A stretch of DNA of 64,000 nt from Nocardioides mangrovi. GTDB taxonomy: Bacteria > Actinomycetota > Actinomycetes > Propionibacteriales > Nocardioidaceae. The DNA lies in assembly GCF_020073815.1 (NCBI RefSeq), contig NZ_JAIQZJ010000016.1, positions 1 through 64,000 on the forward strand, given 5' to 3'. The notes under the pieces are model-generated. The model was not told where the DNA came from, searched no databases, and worked only from the letters and a program-made list of their open reading frames with translations. Every line of letters begins with the position of its first letter. Within the stretch, counting starts at the first letter, position 1. Position numbers and translations under genes: made by a program. Shown here one piece after another: positions 17,119-25,027 of the stretch.

Positions 17119-17777
17119 CACGCGCCCCCGTCCCGGCCGGCGGGCAGGAGGTCGTGCTCGCGCACGTAGTCCGAGAGCAGGTCGCGCAGCTGCCGGCGTC
17201 CCCGGTGCAGGCGCGACATGACGGTGCCGATGGGGGTGTCCATGATCTCGGCGATCTCCTTGTAGGCGAATCCCTCGACATCAGCGAGGTAGACCGCGAG
17301 CCGGAACTCCTCGGGCAGGCGCTGGAGGGCGTCCTTGACCTCGGAGTCGGGCAGGTGCTCGAGCGCCTCGGTCTCGGCGGACCGGAGCCCGGTCGAGGCG
17401 TGCGACTCGGCGCGGTGGAGCTGCCAGTCCTCGACGTCCTCGGACATCGACTGCTGCGGCTGGCGCTGCTTCTTGCGGTAGTTGTTGATGAAGGTGTTGG
17501 TCAGGATCCGGTAGAGCCAGGCCTTGAGGTTGGTGCCCGGCCGGAACTGGTGGAAGGAGGCATAGGCCTTCGCGAAGGTCTCCTGCACCAGGTCCTCGGC
17601 GTCGGCCGGGTTGCGGGTCATCCGCATCGCGGCCGAGTAGAGCTGGTCGAGGAAGGGCAGCGCGTCCCGCTCGAAGCGGGCGGAACGCTCGGCCTCGGAC
17701 TCGGTCTCCAGGTCGACCGGCTCGGGCTCAACAGGGGTGTCGACGACCTCAGGGGTCGTCTCGGTGGGATCGGTCAT
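17118..17777 (-). CDS. sigR: ECF sigma factor SigR/SigH (thiol-oxidative and heat stress)
   Basis: 219 residues from the ATG at 17777. Sigma region 2 reads MTRNPADAEDLVQETF and NLKAWLYRILTNTFINNYRKK; region 4 has GFAYKEIAEIMDTPIGTVMSRLHRG. Both are nearly identical to SigH/SigR of mycobacteria and Streptomyces, which drive thioredoxin, mycothiol and proteolysis genes. An in-frame ATG at 17825 would add 16 residues, and a SigR-type promoter sits just before it, so two isoforms are possible. The anti-sigma gene follows with a one-base overlap. Confidence 0.95.
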   Translation of the reverse strand: MTDPTETTPEVVDTPVEPEPVDLETESEAERSARFERDALPFLDQLYSAAMRMTRNPADAEDLVQETFAKAYASFHQFRPGTNLKAWLYRILTNTFINNYRKKQRQPQQSMSEDVEDWQLHRAESHASTGLRSAETEALEHLPDSEVKDALQRLPEEFRLAVYLADVEGFAYKEIAEIMDTPIGTVMSRLHRGRRQLRDLLSDYVREHDLLPAGRDGGA

Positions 17778-17833
17778 CGCATCCCAGCGTAGACCCGTCA
17801 CGGGGCGTTCGAGCACGGCGAGCATGTGATCAG

Positions 17834-17860
17834 AACGCCGGACCCCCGTCAGCCATTCCC
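17834..17860 (-). promoter_or_regulatory. SigR/SigH-type promoter upstream of sigR
   Basis: On the minus strand GGGAAT (17860-17855) is followed by exactly 18 bases and then GTT (17836-17834), matching the published SigR/SigH consensus GGAAT-N18-GTT. The -35 overlaps the last codons of the hydrolase gene. Eight bases after GTT comes the ATG at 17825, in frame with sigR. Confidence 0.75.
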
Positions 17861-18490
17861 GGCGATCTCGCGCACCAGCCACTCCAGCGTCGACTCCACG
17901 ACGATCGCCAGCGCCTCCTCCTGGCTCAACGCCGCGCGCTTGGGTACGCCGAAGGAGTGGTCGGCCTCGGGCACGACCGAGAGGTCGGTGTCGCCGGGGA
18001 ACTCGTCGGGACGCCCGAACGGGTCGCGCTCCCCCTGGACCACCAGCGTCGGCACGCCGGACCCGGTGAGCTCGTCGAGACGGGACTTCTCGGGCCGGCC
18101 GGGCGGGTGCAGCGGGAACGCGAGCGCCAGGCAGCCGCTGGCCGCCAGCGCGCGGGCGCAGCGCGCCGCGGACCGGGCGCCCGCCGACCGGCCGCCGACG
18201 ACCAGCGGCGAGCGCGTGCGCAGGCTGTTGGCGGCGGCGGTCAGGCCGACGTCCAGCGTCGCCGGCGGGGTCGCGACCTTGCGGCCCGCGACCTTCCACG
18301 GCTGGTCGAGCAGCACCACGGTCACCCCGTTGCGCGGCAGCGCGGCGGCCAGCGCCATCAGGTCCGGCGAGTCCTCGACGCCGTTGCCGGCACCGTGGCT
18401 GAGCAGCAGGGTGGCGAAGACGTTGCGGGCCTGGTGGACCAGCAGCCGTGCCTCGCCCTGGGCGGTGTCGATCCGGCGCTCGACGCTCAC
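17849..18490 (-). CDS. Alpha/beta hydrolase of the KANL3/Tex30 family
   Basis: 213 residues from a GTG at 18490 that overlaps the stop of the SRAP gene (GTGA). The oxyanion region LLSHGAGNG (about 30-38), nucleophile elbow GGRSAGA and late Asp (GERDPFG) and His (ADHSFG) give a complete serine-hydrolase triad. The family is small and lacks a lid domain; substrates are not established. Its 3' end carries the -35 of the sigR promoter. Confidence 0.8.
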   Translation of the reverse strand: MSVERRIDTAQGEARLLVHQARNVFATLLLSHGAGNGVEDSPDLMALAAALPRNGVTVVLLDQPWKVAGRKVATPPATLDVGLTAAANSLRTRSPLVVGGRSAGARSAARCARALAASGCLALAFPLHPPGRPEKSRLDELTGSGVPTLVVQGERDPFGRPDEFPGDTDLSVVPEADHSFGVPKRAALSQEEALAIVVESTLEWLVREIAGNG

Positions 18491-19236
18491 GATCCGTCCT
18501 CCAGGGGCAGGGGGTCGAGCAGCTCGGGGCCGTTGTTGCGGACGTTGCTCACCAGCGTCGAGACCGGGTAGGCCTCGAGGCTGCCCGGTGCGGCCGGCAC
18601 CAGCAGGTCGAGCAGGTCCGGTCCCTCGACGCGCGGGTCGAGCCAGTCGGACCACCGGTCGCGCTCGACCATGAGCGGCATCCGGTCGTGGATGTGGCCG
18701 ACGTCGTCCTCGGCGTCGGTGGTGATCACGGTGCAGGTCCACAGGAACCGGTCGTCGGCATCCTCCGCCTTGGCCGGGTCGCGCCAGATCTCGTAGAGCC
18801 CGGCCATCGCCAGCACGCCGTGGTCCTTCGGCCGGATGAAGAACGGCTGCTTGCGGGGCTTGCCCGCCTTCGTGTTCTCCTCGGTGGGGTACCACTCGAA
18901 GTAGCCGTCGGCGGGGAGCAGGCAGCGCCGCTTGGCGAAGGCCCGCTTGTACGCCGGCTTCTCGGCGACGGTCTCCATGCGCGCGTTGATCATCCGGCTG
19001 CCGATCCCGGGGTCCTTCGCCCACGACGGCACCAGACCCCACTTCACGACCCGGAGCTGACGCTCGGGCGGCTCGGCGCTCTCCTTCGACGGCGGTCGCT
19101 CCACGACGGCGTAGACCGGGTCGGTGGGCGCGACGTTGTAGTCGGCCTCGAGGGGCGCGGGGATGCGCACGTCGACGACGTCGAACTCGTCGGCGAGGTC
19201 CTCGGGGCGCCGACTGGACGCGTACCGACCACACAT
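18487..19236 (-). CDS. SOS response-associated peptidase (SRAP, YedK/HMCES family)
   Basis: 249 residues. Cys2 (MCGRY) forms the thiazolidine cross-link to abasic sites in single-stranded DNA; the supporting Asn (NVAPTD), Glu (DGYFEWY) and His (HIHDRMP) are all present. It shields abasic sites from breakage during replication. The start ATG is fixed by the need for Cys2, and a TAGAGT box seven bases upstream suggests leaderless translation. M. tuberculosis has the same family (Rv3226c) near sigH. Confidence 0.95.
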   Translation of the reverse strand: MCGRYASSRRPEDLADEFDVVDVRIPAPLEADYNVAPTDPVYAVVERPPSKESAEPPERQLRVVKWGLVPSWAKDPGIGSRMINARMETVAEKPAYKRAFAKRRCLLPADGYFEWYPTEENTKAGKPRKQPFFIRPKDHGVLAMAGLYEIWRDPAKAEDADDRFLWTCTVITTDAEDDVGHIHDRMPLMVERDRWSDWLDPRVEGPDLLDLLVPAAPGSLEAYPVSTLVSNVRNNGPELLDPLPLEDGS

Positions 19237-19282
19237 GGCGGCCACTCTAGAGCGGAGCGGTGACCCGGGAGCGGTGACACCA

Positions 19283-19313
19283 ACGCGGGGCCCCGCAGCG
19301 CGAGGCCCCGCGT
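19283..19313 (-). terminator. GC-rich hairpin downstream of the GGDEF-like gene
   Basis: ACGCGGGGCC (19283-19292) is complementary to GGCCCCGCGT (19304-19313). It lies between the 3' end of the minus-strand gene at 19371-20138 and the start of the SRAP gene, as expected for a terminator; a role in the SRAP leader cannot be excluded. Confidence 0.6.
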
Positions 19314-19370
19314 CCCCCTCGTACCGCGCCGCCCGGGCAGAAACGGGCTGGCGCGGGGGTCGGTGCGGTC

Positions 19371-20138
19371 CTACACCCGGGCGAGCTCGTCGAGCAGGGC
19401 GGCGGCACCGTCGTCGGTGTCGGGCAGGCCCTCGATCCAGACCCGCGTGTGCTGGACGGTGCTGGTGTCGAGCATCGTGCGGAGCAGTCCGACGCGGCGG
19501 CCGATCCGGTCGTCGCGGCCGGCGAGGACGACCAGGCGGCCCGGGGCCACGTGCCCGATCGTCTCGGGCCCGGAGAAGACGGTGCGGGTGGTGGCGCCGA
19601 GCTGCGCGGCGCGCATCGCCCGGGCGAGGACCTCGCCGCCACCGGTCTCGGTGCCGGCGGCCGGCTCGTACGGCGCGTCCGGCCACGGCGGCGCGGCCAC
19701 GACCACGAGCGCGTGGGAGTCGCGGGCCACGGAGGGCGGCTCGGAGCGGTAGAGACCGGAGATCTCGGTGCGCAGGTGCGCGAGGCTGGCGAGCCCGGTG
19801 AGCGGGTCCTCGCAGGACAGTCCGTGGAGGTAGCCGAGCATGGCCTCGCTCCAGGCGACCGCGAGGGCGCGGGTCGCGGTGTGCTCGGGCTCCCGGCCGA
19901 GCACGGTCCGCGTGGTGGAGCTCAGGCCGTCGAGCGCCTCGGCCAGCGACCAGCCCTCACGGGCGAGGGCCGCGCCGGTGACCTCGCACGCGACCTCCGA
20001 CCCCGATCCCGAAGCAAGGGCCTCCCCGACCGCCTCGAAGCGCGGCGGCAGCACCGCCTGCAGCTCCGACGACAGTCCCCGCCCTGCTTCGGAATCGGCC
20101 GTGGTCCCCCGGCGACGTCCCCACGTCATCCACTCCAC
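19371..20138 (-). CDS. Hypothetical protein with a degenerate GGDEF-like segment
   Basis: 255 residues from a GTG at 20138 with AGGGGG four bases upstream. The middle contains DPLTGLASLAHLRTEI, which matches the opening of diguanylate cyclase GGDEF domains (DPLTGLxNR), but no GGDEF active-site loop follows, so cyclic-di-GMP synthesis is not expected. The N-terminal half is helical; the C-terminal half alternates hydrophobic strands and helices (ALVVVAAPP, GRLVVLAGR). It may be a ligand-binding relic of a cyclase. Function unknown. Confidence 0.6.
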   Translation of the reverse strand: MEWMTWGRRRGTTADSEAGRGLSSELQAVLPPRFEAVGEALASGSGSEVACEVTGAALAREGWSLAEALDGLSSTTRTVLGREPEHTATRALAVAWSEAMLGYLHGLSCEDPLTGLASLAHLRTEISGLYRSEPPSVARDSHALVVVAAPPWPDAPYEPAAGTETGGGEVLARAMRAAQLGATTRTVFSGPETIGHVAPGRLVVLAGRDDRIGRRVGLLRTMLDTSTVQHTRVWIEGLPDTDDGAAALLDELARV

Positions 20139-20262
20139 GGTGCCCCCTCACTTGGTCGGTCGGGGGTGAAACGGGGGCGCTCGGGAGCCATGACGCGGAT
20201 CCCGGAGAAAAATTCGAGGAATTCGTGCGTGATCTTTCGGGCGGTGCTCCGTTGGTCCCTTC

Positions 20263-21657
20263 GTGGGCTCCACCGTCTCCACCCTCGACGGGCGCAGCGA
20301 CGCCGAGCTGATCTCGGCCGTGCGTGCCGGTGACGTCGCTGCCTACGGCGAGCTCTTCAGCCGCCACGTCGACGCCGCCCGGCGTCTCGGGCGCCAGCTC
20401 GTCCCCGGACCCGACGTCGACGACCTGGTCTCCGAGGCGTTCGCCAAGGTGCTGGTCGTCCTCCAGCGCGGCGGCGGCCCCGACCTCGCCTTCCGGGCCT
20501 ACCTCCTCACCGCCGTACGCCGCCTCCACGTCGACCGGATCCGGGCGTCGTCCCGGCTGCACACGACCGACGACCTCACGCCGTTCGACCCGGGCGTGCC
20601 CTTCCGCGACACCGCCGTCGAGGGCTTCGAGAGCGCGACCGCGGCGCGGGCCTTCGCCTCGCTGCCCGAGCGGTGGCAGCTGGTGCTCTGGCACACCGAG
20701 GTCGAGGGGCAGAAGCCCGCGGAGGTCGCGCCGCTGCTCGGCATGACCCCCAACTCCGTCTCCGCCCTCGCCTACCGGGCGCGCGAGGGGCTGCGCCAGT
20801 CCTACCTCGCGCTGCACGCCCAGACGGTCGACGACGACGAGTGCGAGCGGACCAGGGCCCAGCTCGGCGCCTACGTCCGGGGCGGGCTGGCCAAGCGCGA
20901 CGCCCACCGCGTCGAGAAGCACCTCGACGAGTGCCGCGCGTGCGCGGCGATCTACCTCGAGCTGACCGAGGTCAACTCCAACCTGCGGGCCGTGCTCGCG
21001 CCGCTGCTCCTGGGGGCCGCGGCCGCGGCCTACCTCGGCACCACCGGCTCCGTCGGCGTCGCCGGCGGCGGCGTCCTGGTGCTGCTGGGTCGGGCCCGCG
21101 ACGCCGTCGTCTCCCACGCCCCGACCGCCGCGGTCTCCGGCGCCGCCGCCTCCGCGGTCGTCGCCGGCCTGGTGGTCGCGCTCCACCAGGGTGCCGCCAC
21201 CGAGCCGCCCTCCGCCGGGGACGCGCCGGTGGTCCAGGTGACGCCGACCGGCACGACCGGTCCCGACGACGCACCCCGGCAGGACCGCCGTTCGCCGTCG
21301 ACGACCCGGGCCGACCGGGTGCCCTCCACGACCGCGGCCCCGACGGCCCCGACGGCCCCGACGGCCGCGGACGACCCGAGCGCTCCGTCGTCGACGGCCC
21401 CGTCGGCGGGATCGACCCCGTCCTCGCCGCCGGCGACCGGCGGCCCGACGAGCGGCCCGACCAGCAGCAGCCCCACCGTCGGGCCCGGCGACGGGCCGAC
21501 CTCCGGCCCCGACCCGTCCGAGCCGCCCGTGGTCGACGTGCACGCGTCGGTCTCCGCCGGTGCCGACGGCGTCGAGGTCGGCCTGGGGCTCGGCCTCGGT
21601 GGCGCGACGATCATCCCGGACACGACCGTGGGCGTGCCGTTCCCGACATCGGGGTAG
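20263..21657 (+). CDS. ECF-type sigma factor fused to a zinc-finger anti-sigma-like domain, membrane segment and Pro/Thr/Ser-rich tail
   Basis: 464 residues from a GTG at 20263. Residues 1-185 are an ECF sigma (region 2 around DVDDLVSEAFAKVL, region 4 around GQKPAEVAPLLGMTPNSVSA). A zf-HC2 motif follows (HLDECRAC, about 217-224), then one or two hydrophobic segments (about 243-275 and 290-310), then about 150 residues rich in Pro, Thr, Ser and Gly. The order suggests a sigma factor tethered to the membrane with its own inhibitory zinc finger and an outside tail. Fused ECF groups of this kind are known in actinobacteria. Release by proteolysis is inference. Confidence 0.85.
   Translation: MGSTVSTLDGRSDAELISAVRAGDVAAYGELFSRHVDAARRLGRQLVPGPDVDDLVSEAFAKVLVVLQRGGGPDLAFRAYLLTAVRRLHVDRIRASSRLHTTDDLTPFDPGVPFRDTAVEGFESATAARAFASLPERWQLVLWHTEVEGQKPAEVAPLLGMTPNSVSALAYRAREGLRQSYLALHAQTVDDDECERTRAQLGAYVRGGLAKRDAHRVEKHLDECRACAAIYLELTEVNSNLRAVLAPLLLGAAAAAYLGTTGSVGVAGGGVLVLLGRARDAVVSHAPTAAVSGAAASAVVAGLVVALHQGAATEPPSAGDAPVVQVTPTGTTGPDDAPRQDRRSPSTTRADRVPSTTAAPTAPTAPTAADDPSAPSSTAPSAGSTPSSPPATGGPTSGPTSSSPTVGPGDGPTSGPDPSEPPVVDVHASVSAGADGVEVGLGLGLGGATIIPDTTVGVPFPTSG
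21336..21366 (+). repeat. Nine-base tandem repeat inside the sigma fusion gene
   Basis: GGCCCCGAC is repeated three times plus a partial copy, encoding Ala-Pro-Thr repeats in the extracytoplasmic tail. Length variation between strains by slippage would be expected. Confidence 0.8.
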
Positions 21658-21667
21658 ACATGAGGGC

Positions 21668-22192
21668 ATGACCCTCAGCCGCCTGATCGCCCGTCCGATG
21701 CTCTCGTCGATCTTCGTGGTCGGCGCCGTCACCGCGCTGAAGAACAGCGCCGGCACCGCCGCGAAGGCCGAGCCCGTCACCTCCCGCCTCGTGCCGGTCC
21801 TGAAGAAGGCCGGCATCCCGGTCCCCGAGGACCCGCAGACGCTGGTCCGGATCAACGCCGGCGTCCAGATCGGCGCCGGCCTGGCGCTCGCGACCGGCCG
21901 CGCGCCGCGGATCTCCTCCGCCGTCCTCGCCGCCTCGCTGATCCCGACGACCGCCGCGGGCCACCGCTACTGGGAGGCCGACGACGACGCGACGAAGGCC
22001 CAGCAGCGGCTGCACTTCTTCAAGAACGTCTCGATCATCGGCGGCCTGATCATCGCCGCCGGCGACACCGAGGGCCGCCCCGGTGTCGTGTGGCGCACCC
22101 GCCACGCGGCCAAGGACGCACGCCGCGAGGCCCGGCGCCTCGCCCACGACGCCCGCCGCGAGGCGAGACTCGCCGCCGCCCGGGTCCACTGA
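21668..22192 (+). CDS. DoxX family membrane protein
   Basis: 174 residues from the ATG at 21668. Four hydrophobic segments and the motif RINAGVQIGAGLALATGR place it in the DoxX/TerC-neighbour superfamily of small quinone-linked membrane proteins. The C-terminal 35 residues are strikingly Arg/Ala-rich (repeated ARREAR units), a likely cytoplasmic tail. In mycobacteria DoxX works with superoxide dismutase and a sulfurtransferase, but neither is adjacent here. It ends 18 bases before aroA. Confidence 0.78.
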   Translation: MTLSRLIARPMLSSIFVVGAVTALKNSAGTAAKAEPVTSRLVPVLKKAGIPVPEDPQTLVRINAGVQIGAGLALATGRAPRISSAVLAASLIPTTAAGHRYWEADDDATKAQQRLHFFKNVSIIGGLIIAAGDTEGRPGVVWRTRHAAKDARREARRLAHDARREARLAAARVH

Positions 22193-22210
22193 CGCCACTA
22201 CGCTGCTGGC

Positions 22211-23488
22211 GTGACCGACCTGCCCGATCCGTGGCCCGCCCCGCGTGCTGACCACCCCGTCGACGCGATCGTCACGCTGCCCGGCAGCAAGTCGCTGACC
22301 AACCGCGCGCTGCTCCTCGCCGCCATCGCCGACGGGCCCTCCGTCGTACGCCGCGCGCTGCGCTCGCGCGACACCTCGCTGATGGCCGCGGCGCTGACGG
22401 CGCTCGGCTCGCCCGTGGACGCCAGCGGCGACGACTGGACCGTGACCCCGGGGGCGTTCGACCGCGACGCCGCGGTCGACTGCGGCCTGGCCGGCACGGT
22501 GATGCGCTTCGTCCCGCCGGTGGCGGGCCTGGCCCGCGGCACCGTCTCCTTCGACGGCGACCCGCACATGCGCAAGCGGCCGATCGGCGAGATCCTCGGC
22601 GCGCTCCGCTCCCTGGGCGTCGACGTGCCGGGCGACGCCCTGCCCTTCACGGTCCGCGGCACCGGCTCGGTGCGCGGGGGCACGGTCGTCGTCGATGCGT
22701 CGGCGTCGTCGCAGTTCATCTCCGCGCTGCTGCTCGCCGGCGCGCGGTACGACGAGGGCGTCGACGTGCGCCACGACGGCAAGCCCGTGCCCTCCCTCCC
22801 CCACATCGACATGACCGTCGCGATGCTGCGCGAGCACGGCGTTGACGTCGATGACAGCGAGGCGAACCGCTGGTCGGTCGCTCCCGGCCCGATCAAGCCG
22901 GTCGACCACCTCATCGAGCCCGACCTGTCCAACGCCGCACCCTTCCTGGCGCTGGCCGCGGTCTCCGGCGGCACGGTCACGGTGCGCGACTGGCCACGTC
23001 GTACGACGCAGGCCGGGGACGCGCTGCGCGACATCCTCACCGCGATGGGCTGCGAGGTCGGCTTCGTCGACGGTCCCGACGGCTCGGGCCTGCGGGTCAC
23101 CGGATCCGGCACCCTGCTCGGGATCGACGCCGACCTGCACGACGTCGGCGAGCTCACCCCCGCCGTGGCCGCCCTCTGCGCGCTGGCCGACGGGCCGTCG
23201 CACCTGCGCGGCATCGGCCACATCCGCGGCCACGAGACCGACCGGCTGGCCGCGCTCGCGACCGAGCTCGGCGCCCTCGGCGCCGATGTGACCGAGCACG
23301 AGGACGGGCTCAGCCTGGTCCCCGCGCCCCTGCACGGAGGCGTCTTCCGCACCTACGCCGACCACCGGATGGCCCATGCCGGCGTCATCGTCGGCGCCGC
23401 CGTCGACGGCGTCCTGGTCGAGAACGTCGCCACGACCAGCAAGACCTTCCCCGACTTCGCGGGCTTCTGGTCGGGGCTCATCGAGTGA
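22211..23488 (+). CDS. aroA: 3-phosphoshikimate 1-carboxyvinyltransferase (EPSP synthase)
   Basis: 425 residues from a GTG at 22211 with TACGCT six bases upstream (leaderless type). The substrate motif LPGSKSLTNRALLLAA is at about 20-35, the second conserved stretch GLAGTVMRFVPP near 91-102, and the C-terminal HRMAHAGVI carries the conserved His-Arg. It joins shikimate-3-phosphate and PEP in aromatic amino acid synthesis. rsgA follows with a GTGA overlap, the aroA-rsgA order of Rv3227-Rv3228. Confidence 0.97.
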   Translation: MTDLPDPWPAPRADHPVDAIVTLPGSKSLTNRALLLAAIADGPSVVRRALRSRDTSLMAAALTALGSPVDASGDDWTVTPGAFDRDAAVDCGLAGTVMRFVPPVAGLARGTVSFDGDPHMRKRPIGEILGALRSLGVDVPGDALPFTVRGTGSVRGGTVVVDASASSQFISALLLAGARYDEGVDVRHDGKPVPSLPHIDMTVAMLREHGVDVDDSEANRWSVAPGPIKPVDHLIEPDLSNAAPFLALAAVSGGTVTVRDWPRRTTQAGDALRDILTAMGCEVGFVDGPDGSGLRVTGSGTLLGIDADLHDVGELTPAVAALCALADGPSHLRGIGHIRGHETDRLAALATELGALGADVTEHEDGLSLVPAPLHGGVFRTYADHRMAHAGVIVGAAVDGVLVENVATTSKTFPDFAGFWSGLIE

Positions 23489-24474
23489 CGGGCCGGTACT
23501 CCGACCAGGACGTCGAGCACTACGACCGCCCGCGTCGGCGTACCCGCCCGCGCACCAAGGAGCGCCCGACCTACGACGACGCCGAGGACGCCGTCGTCGT
23601 CACCGTCGACCGCGGTCGCTACACGCTGCTGCTCGACGGCCGACGGGTGCTGGCGATGAAGGCGCGGCCACTGGGCCGCAAGGGCGTGGTCGTGGGCGAC
23701 CGGGTGCGCGTCGTGGGCGACACCACGGGCGACGACGGCACGCTGGCCCGGATCGTCGAGGTCGTCGAGCGCACCACCGTGCTGCGCCGCACCGCCGACG
23801 ACGACGACCCCGTCGAGCGCGTCATCGTCGCCAACGCCGACCAGCTCGTCGTGGTCACCGCGCTCGCCGACCCCGACCCGCAGCCGCGGCTGCTCGACCG
23901 GGCCCTGGTGGCGGCGTACGACGCCCGCATGCAGCCGCTGCTGTGCCTGACCAAGGCGGACCTGGCGGACCCGGAGACGCTGCTGTCGACCTACCGCTCG
24001 CTCGGGGTGCCGTGGGTGGTCACCCAGCGCGGTGGCGACCTCACCGAGCTGCGGGAGCGGCTGCACGGGCGCACCAGCGTGCTGCTGGGCTCCAGCGGCG
24101 TCGGCAAGTCGACCCTGGTCAACGCGCTGGTGCCCACCGCCGACCGCCAGGTGGGCCACGTCAACGCGGTGACCGGCCGCGGCCGGCACACCTCGACCTC
24201 CGCCTACCTGCTCGAGCTGCCCGACAGCGCCGGGTGGATCGTCGACACCCCGGGCATCCGGTCCTTCGGGCTGGCGCACGTCGAGCCGGAGCGACTGATC
24301 GAGGCCTTCCCCGACCTCGACGAGATGACCGAGGACTGCCCGCGCGGCTGCACCCACGGCGAGGACGAGCCGGAGTGCGGGCTCGACGAGGCCGTCGCCG
24401 AGGGGCAGGCCGACCCGGACCGGGTGGCGTCCTTCCGCCGGCTGCTGGCGGCACGCAGCGAGCCGGCGTACTGA
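23485..24474 (+). CDS. rsgA: Ribosome small-subunit-dependent GTPase RsgA
   Basis: 329 residues from a GTG overlapping the aroA stop. An OB-fold N-terminal region is followed by a circularly permuted GTPase: the G4 motif TKAD comes before the P-loop GSSGVGKST and the G3 DTPGI. A C-terminal zinc knuckle has Cys-x3-Cys-x-His...Cys (CPRGCTH...EC). RsgA helps late maturation of the 30S subunit. It is translationally coupled to aroA and ends one base from the convergent DUF2231 gene. Confidence 0.96.
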   Translation: MTGRYSDQDVEHYDRPRRRTRPRTKERPTYDDAEDAVVVTVDRGRYTLLLDGRRVLAMKARPLGRKGVVVGDRVRVVGDTTGDDGTLARIVEVVERTTVLRRTADDDDPVERVIVANADQLVVVTALADPDPQPRLLDRALVAAYDARMQPLLCLTKADLADPETLLSTYRSLGVPWVVTQRGGDLTELRERLHGRTSVLLGSSGVGKSTLVNALVPTADRQVGHVNAVTGRGRHTSTSAYLLELPDSAGWIVDTPGIRSFGLAHVEPERLIEAFPDLDEMTEDCPRGCTHGEDEPECGLDEAVAEGQADPDRVASFRRLLAARSEPAY

Positions 24475-24475
24475 G

Positions 24476-24904
24476 TCAGCTCCAGACGGACTGCGCGCCG
24501 GCGTCGCCGGTGCGGACCACCCAGACGAGCACGAGCACCGCCGACACGGCGAGCAGCACGTCGAGGACGACCCGGAGCGCGCCGCGCCGAGCGAGGAAGC
24601 CGGTGGCCAGCGCGATCACGCCGAACGCGATCGTGATCCAGAGCAGCTGACCGGCGAGGTCCTCGTGCTTCTCCACCAGCGGGCTGCTGCGCAGCTCCGG
24701 CTTGTTCTCGAGGAAGTTGTCGCCGGTGAGGTAGGCCGCGACGATCGCCAGGGTGGCGACGACGGCCAGCCCGACCATCGGCCAGCGGACCCGCTCCCGC
24801 CACGACGGCACCAGGTAGGCGAGGGCCGCCAGGGCGGCGAGAGGGCCGAACACCACGGCCGCGTGGACGACGAGCGGGTGCAGCGGCAGTCCGTTGATCT
24901 CCAT
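24476..24904 (-). CDS. DUF2231 membrane protein
   Basis: 142 residues with four membrane segments. The start INGLPLHPLVVHAAVVFGPL contains the two His residues conserved in DUF2231 (LHPLxVH), which resemble a heme or metal site in related quinol-linked proteins. Function is not established. The gene stands alone on the minus strand, one base from rsgA and about 120 bases from hisN, a gap in which I see no gene. Confidence 0.8.
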   Translation of the reverse strand: MEINGLPLHPLVVHAAVVFGPLAALAALAYLVPSWRERVRWPMVGLAVVATLAIVAAYLTGDNFLENKPELRSSPLVEKHEDLAGQLLWITIAFGVIALATGFLARRGALRVVLDVLLAVSAVLVLVWVVRTGDAGAQSVWS

Positions 24905-25027
24905 GCGTGAATCGTGGAGGAGGTTGATGAGAAAGGGCTAAGGCGGGGAGGGGTGTCGTGCGGGCCGCCGTCCCAGCGACTCCGCCCTTCCGGACTCGGC
25001 CCTCGGCCGTGGCCCTAAGGTGAGGCC

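Noticed and set aside
21336..21366. Short tandem repeats as a possible CRISPR array
   Set aside because: The unit is nine bases with no spacers, in frame within a Pro/Thr-rich coding region.
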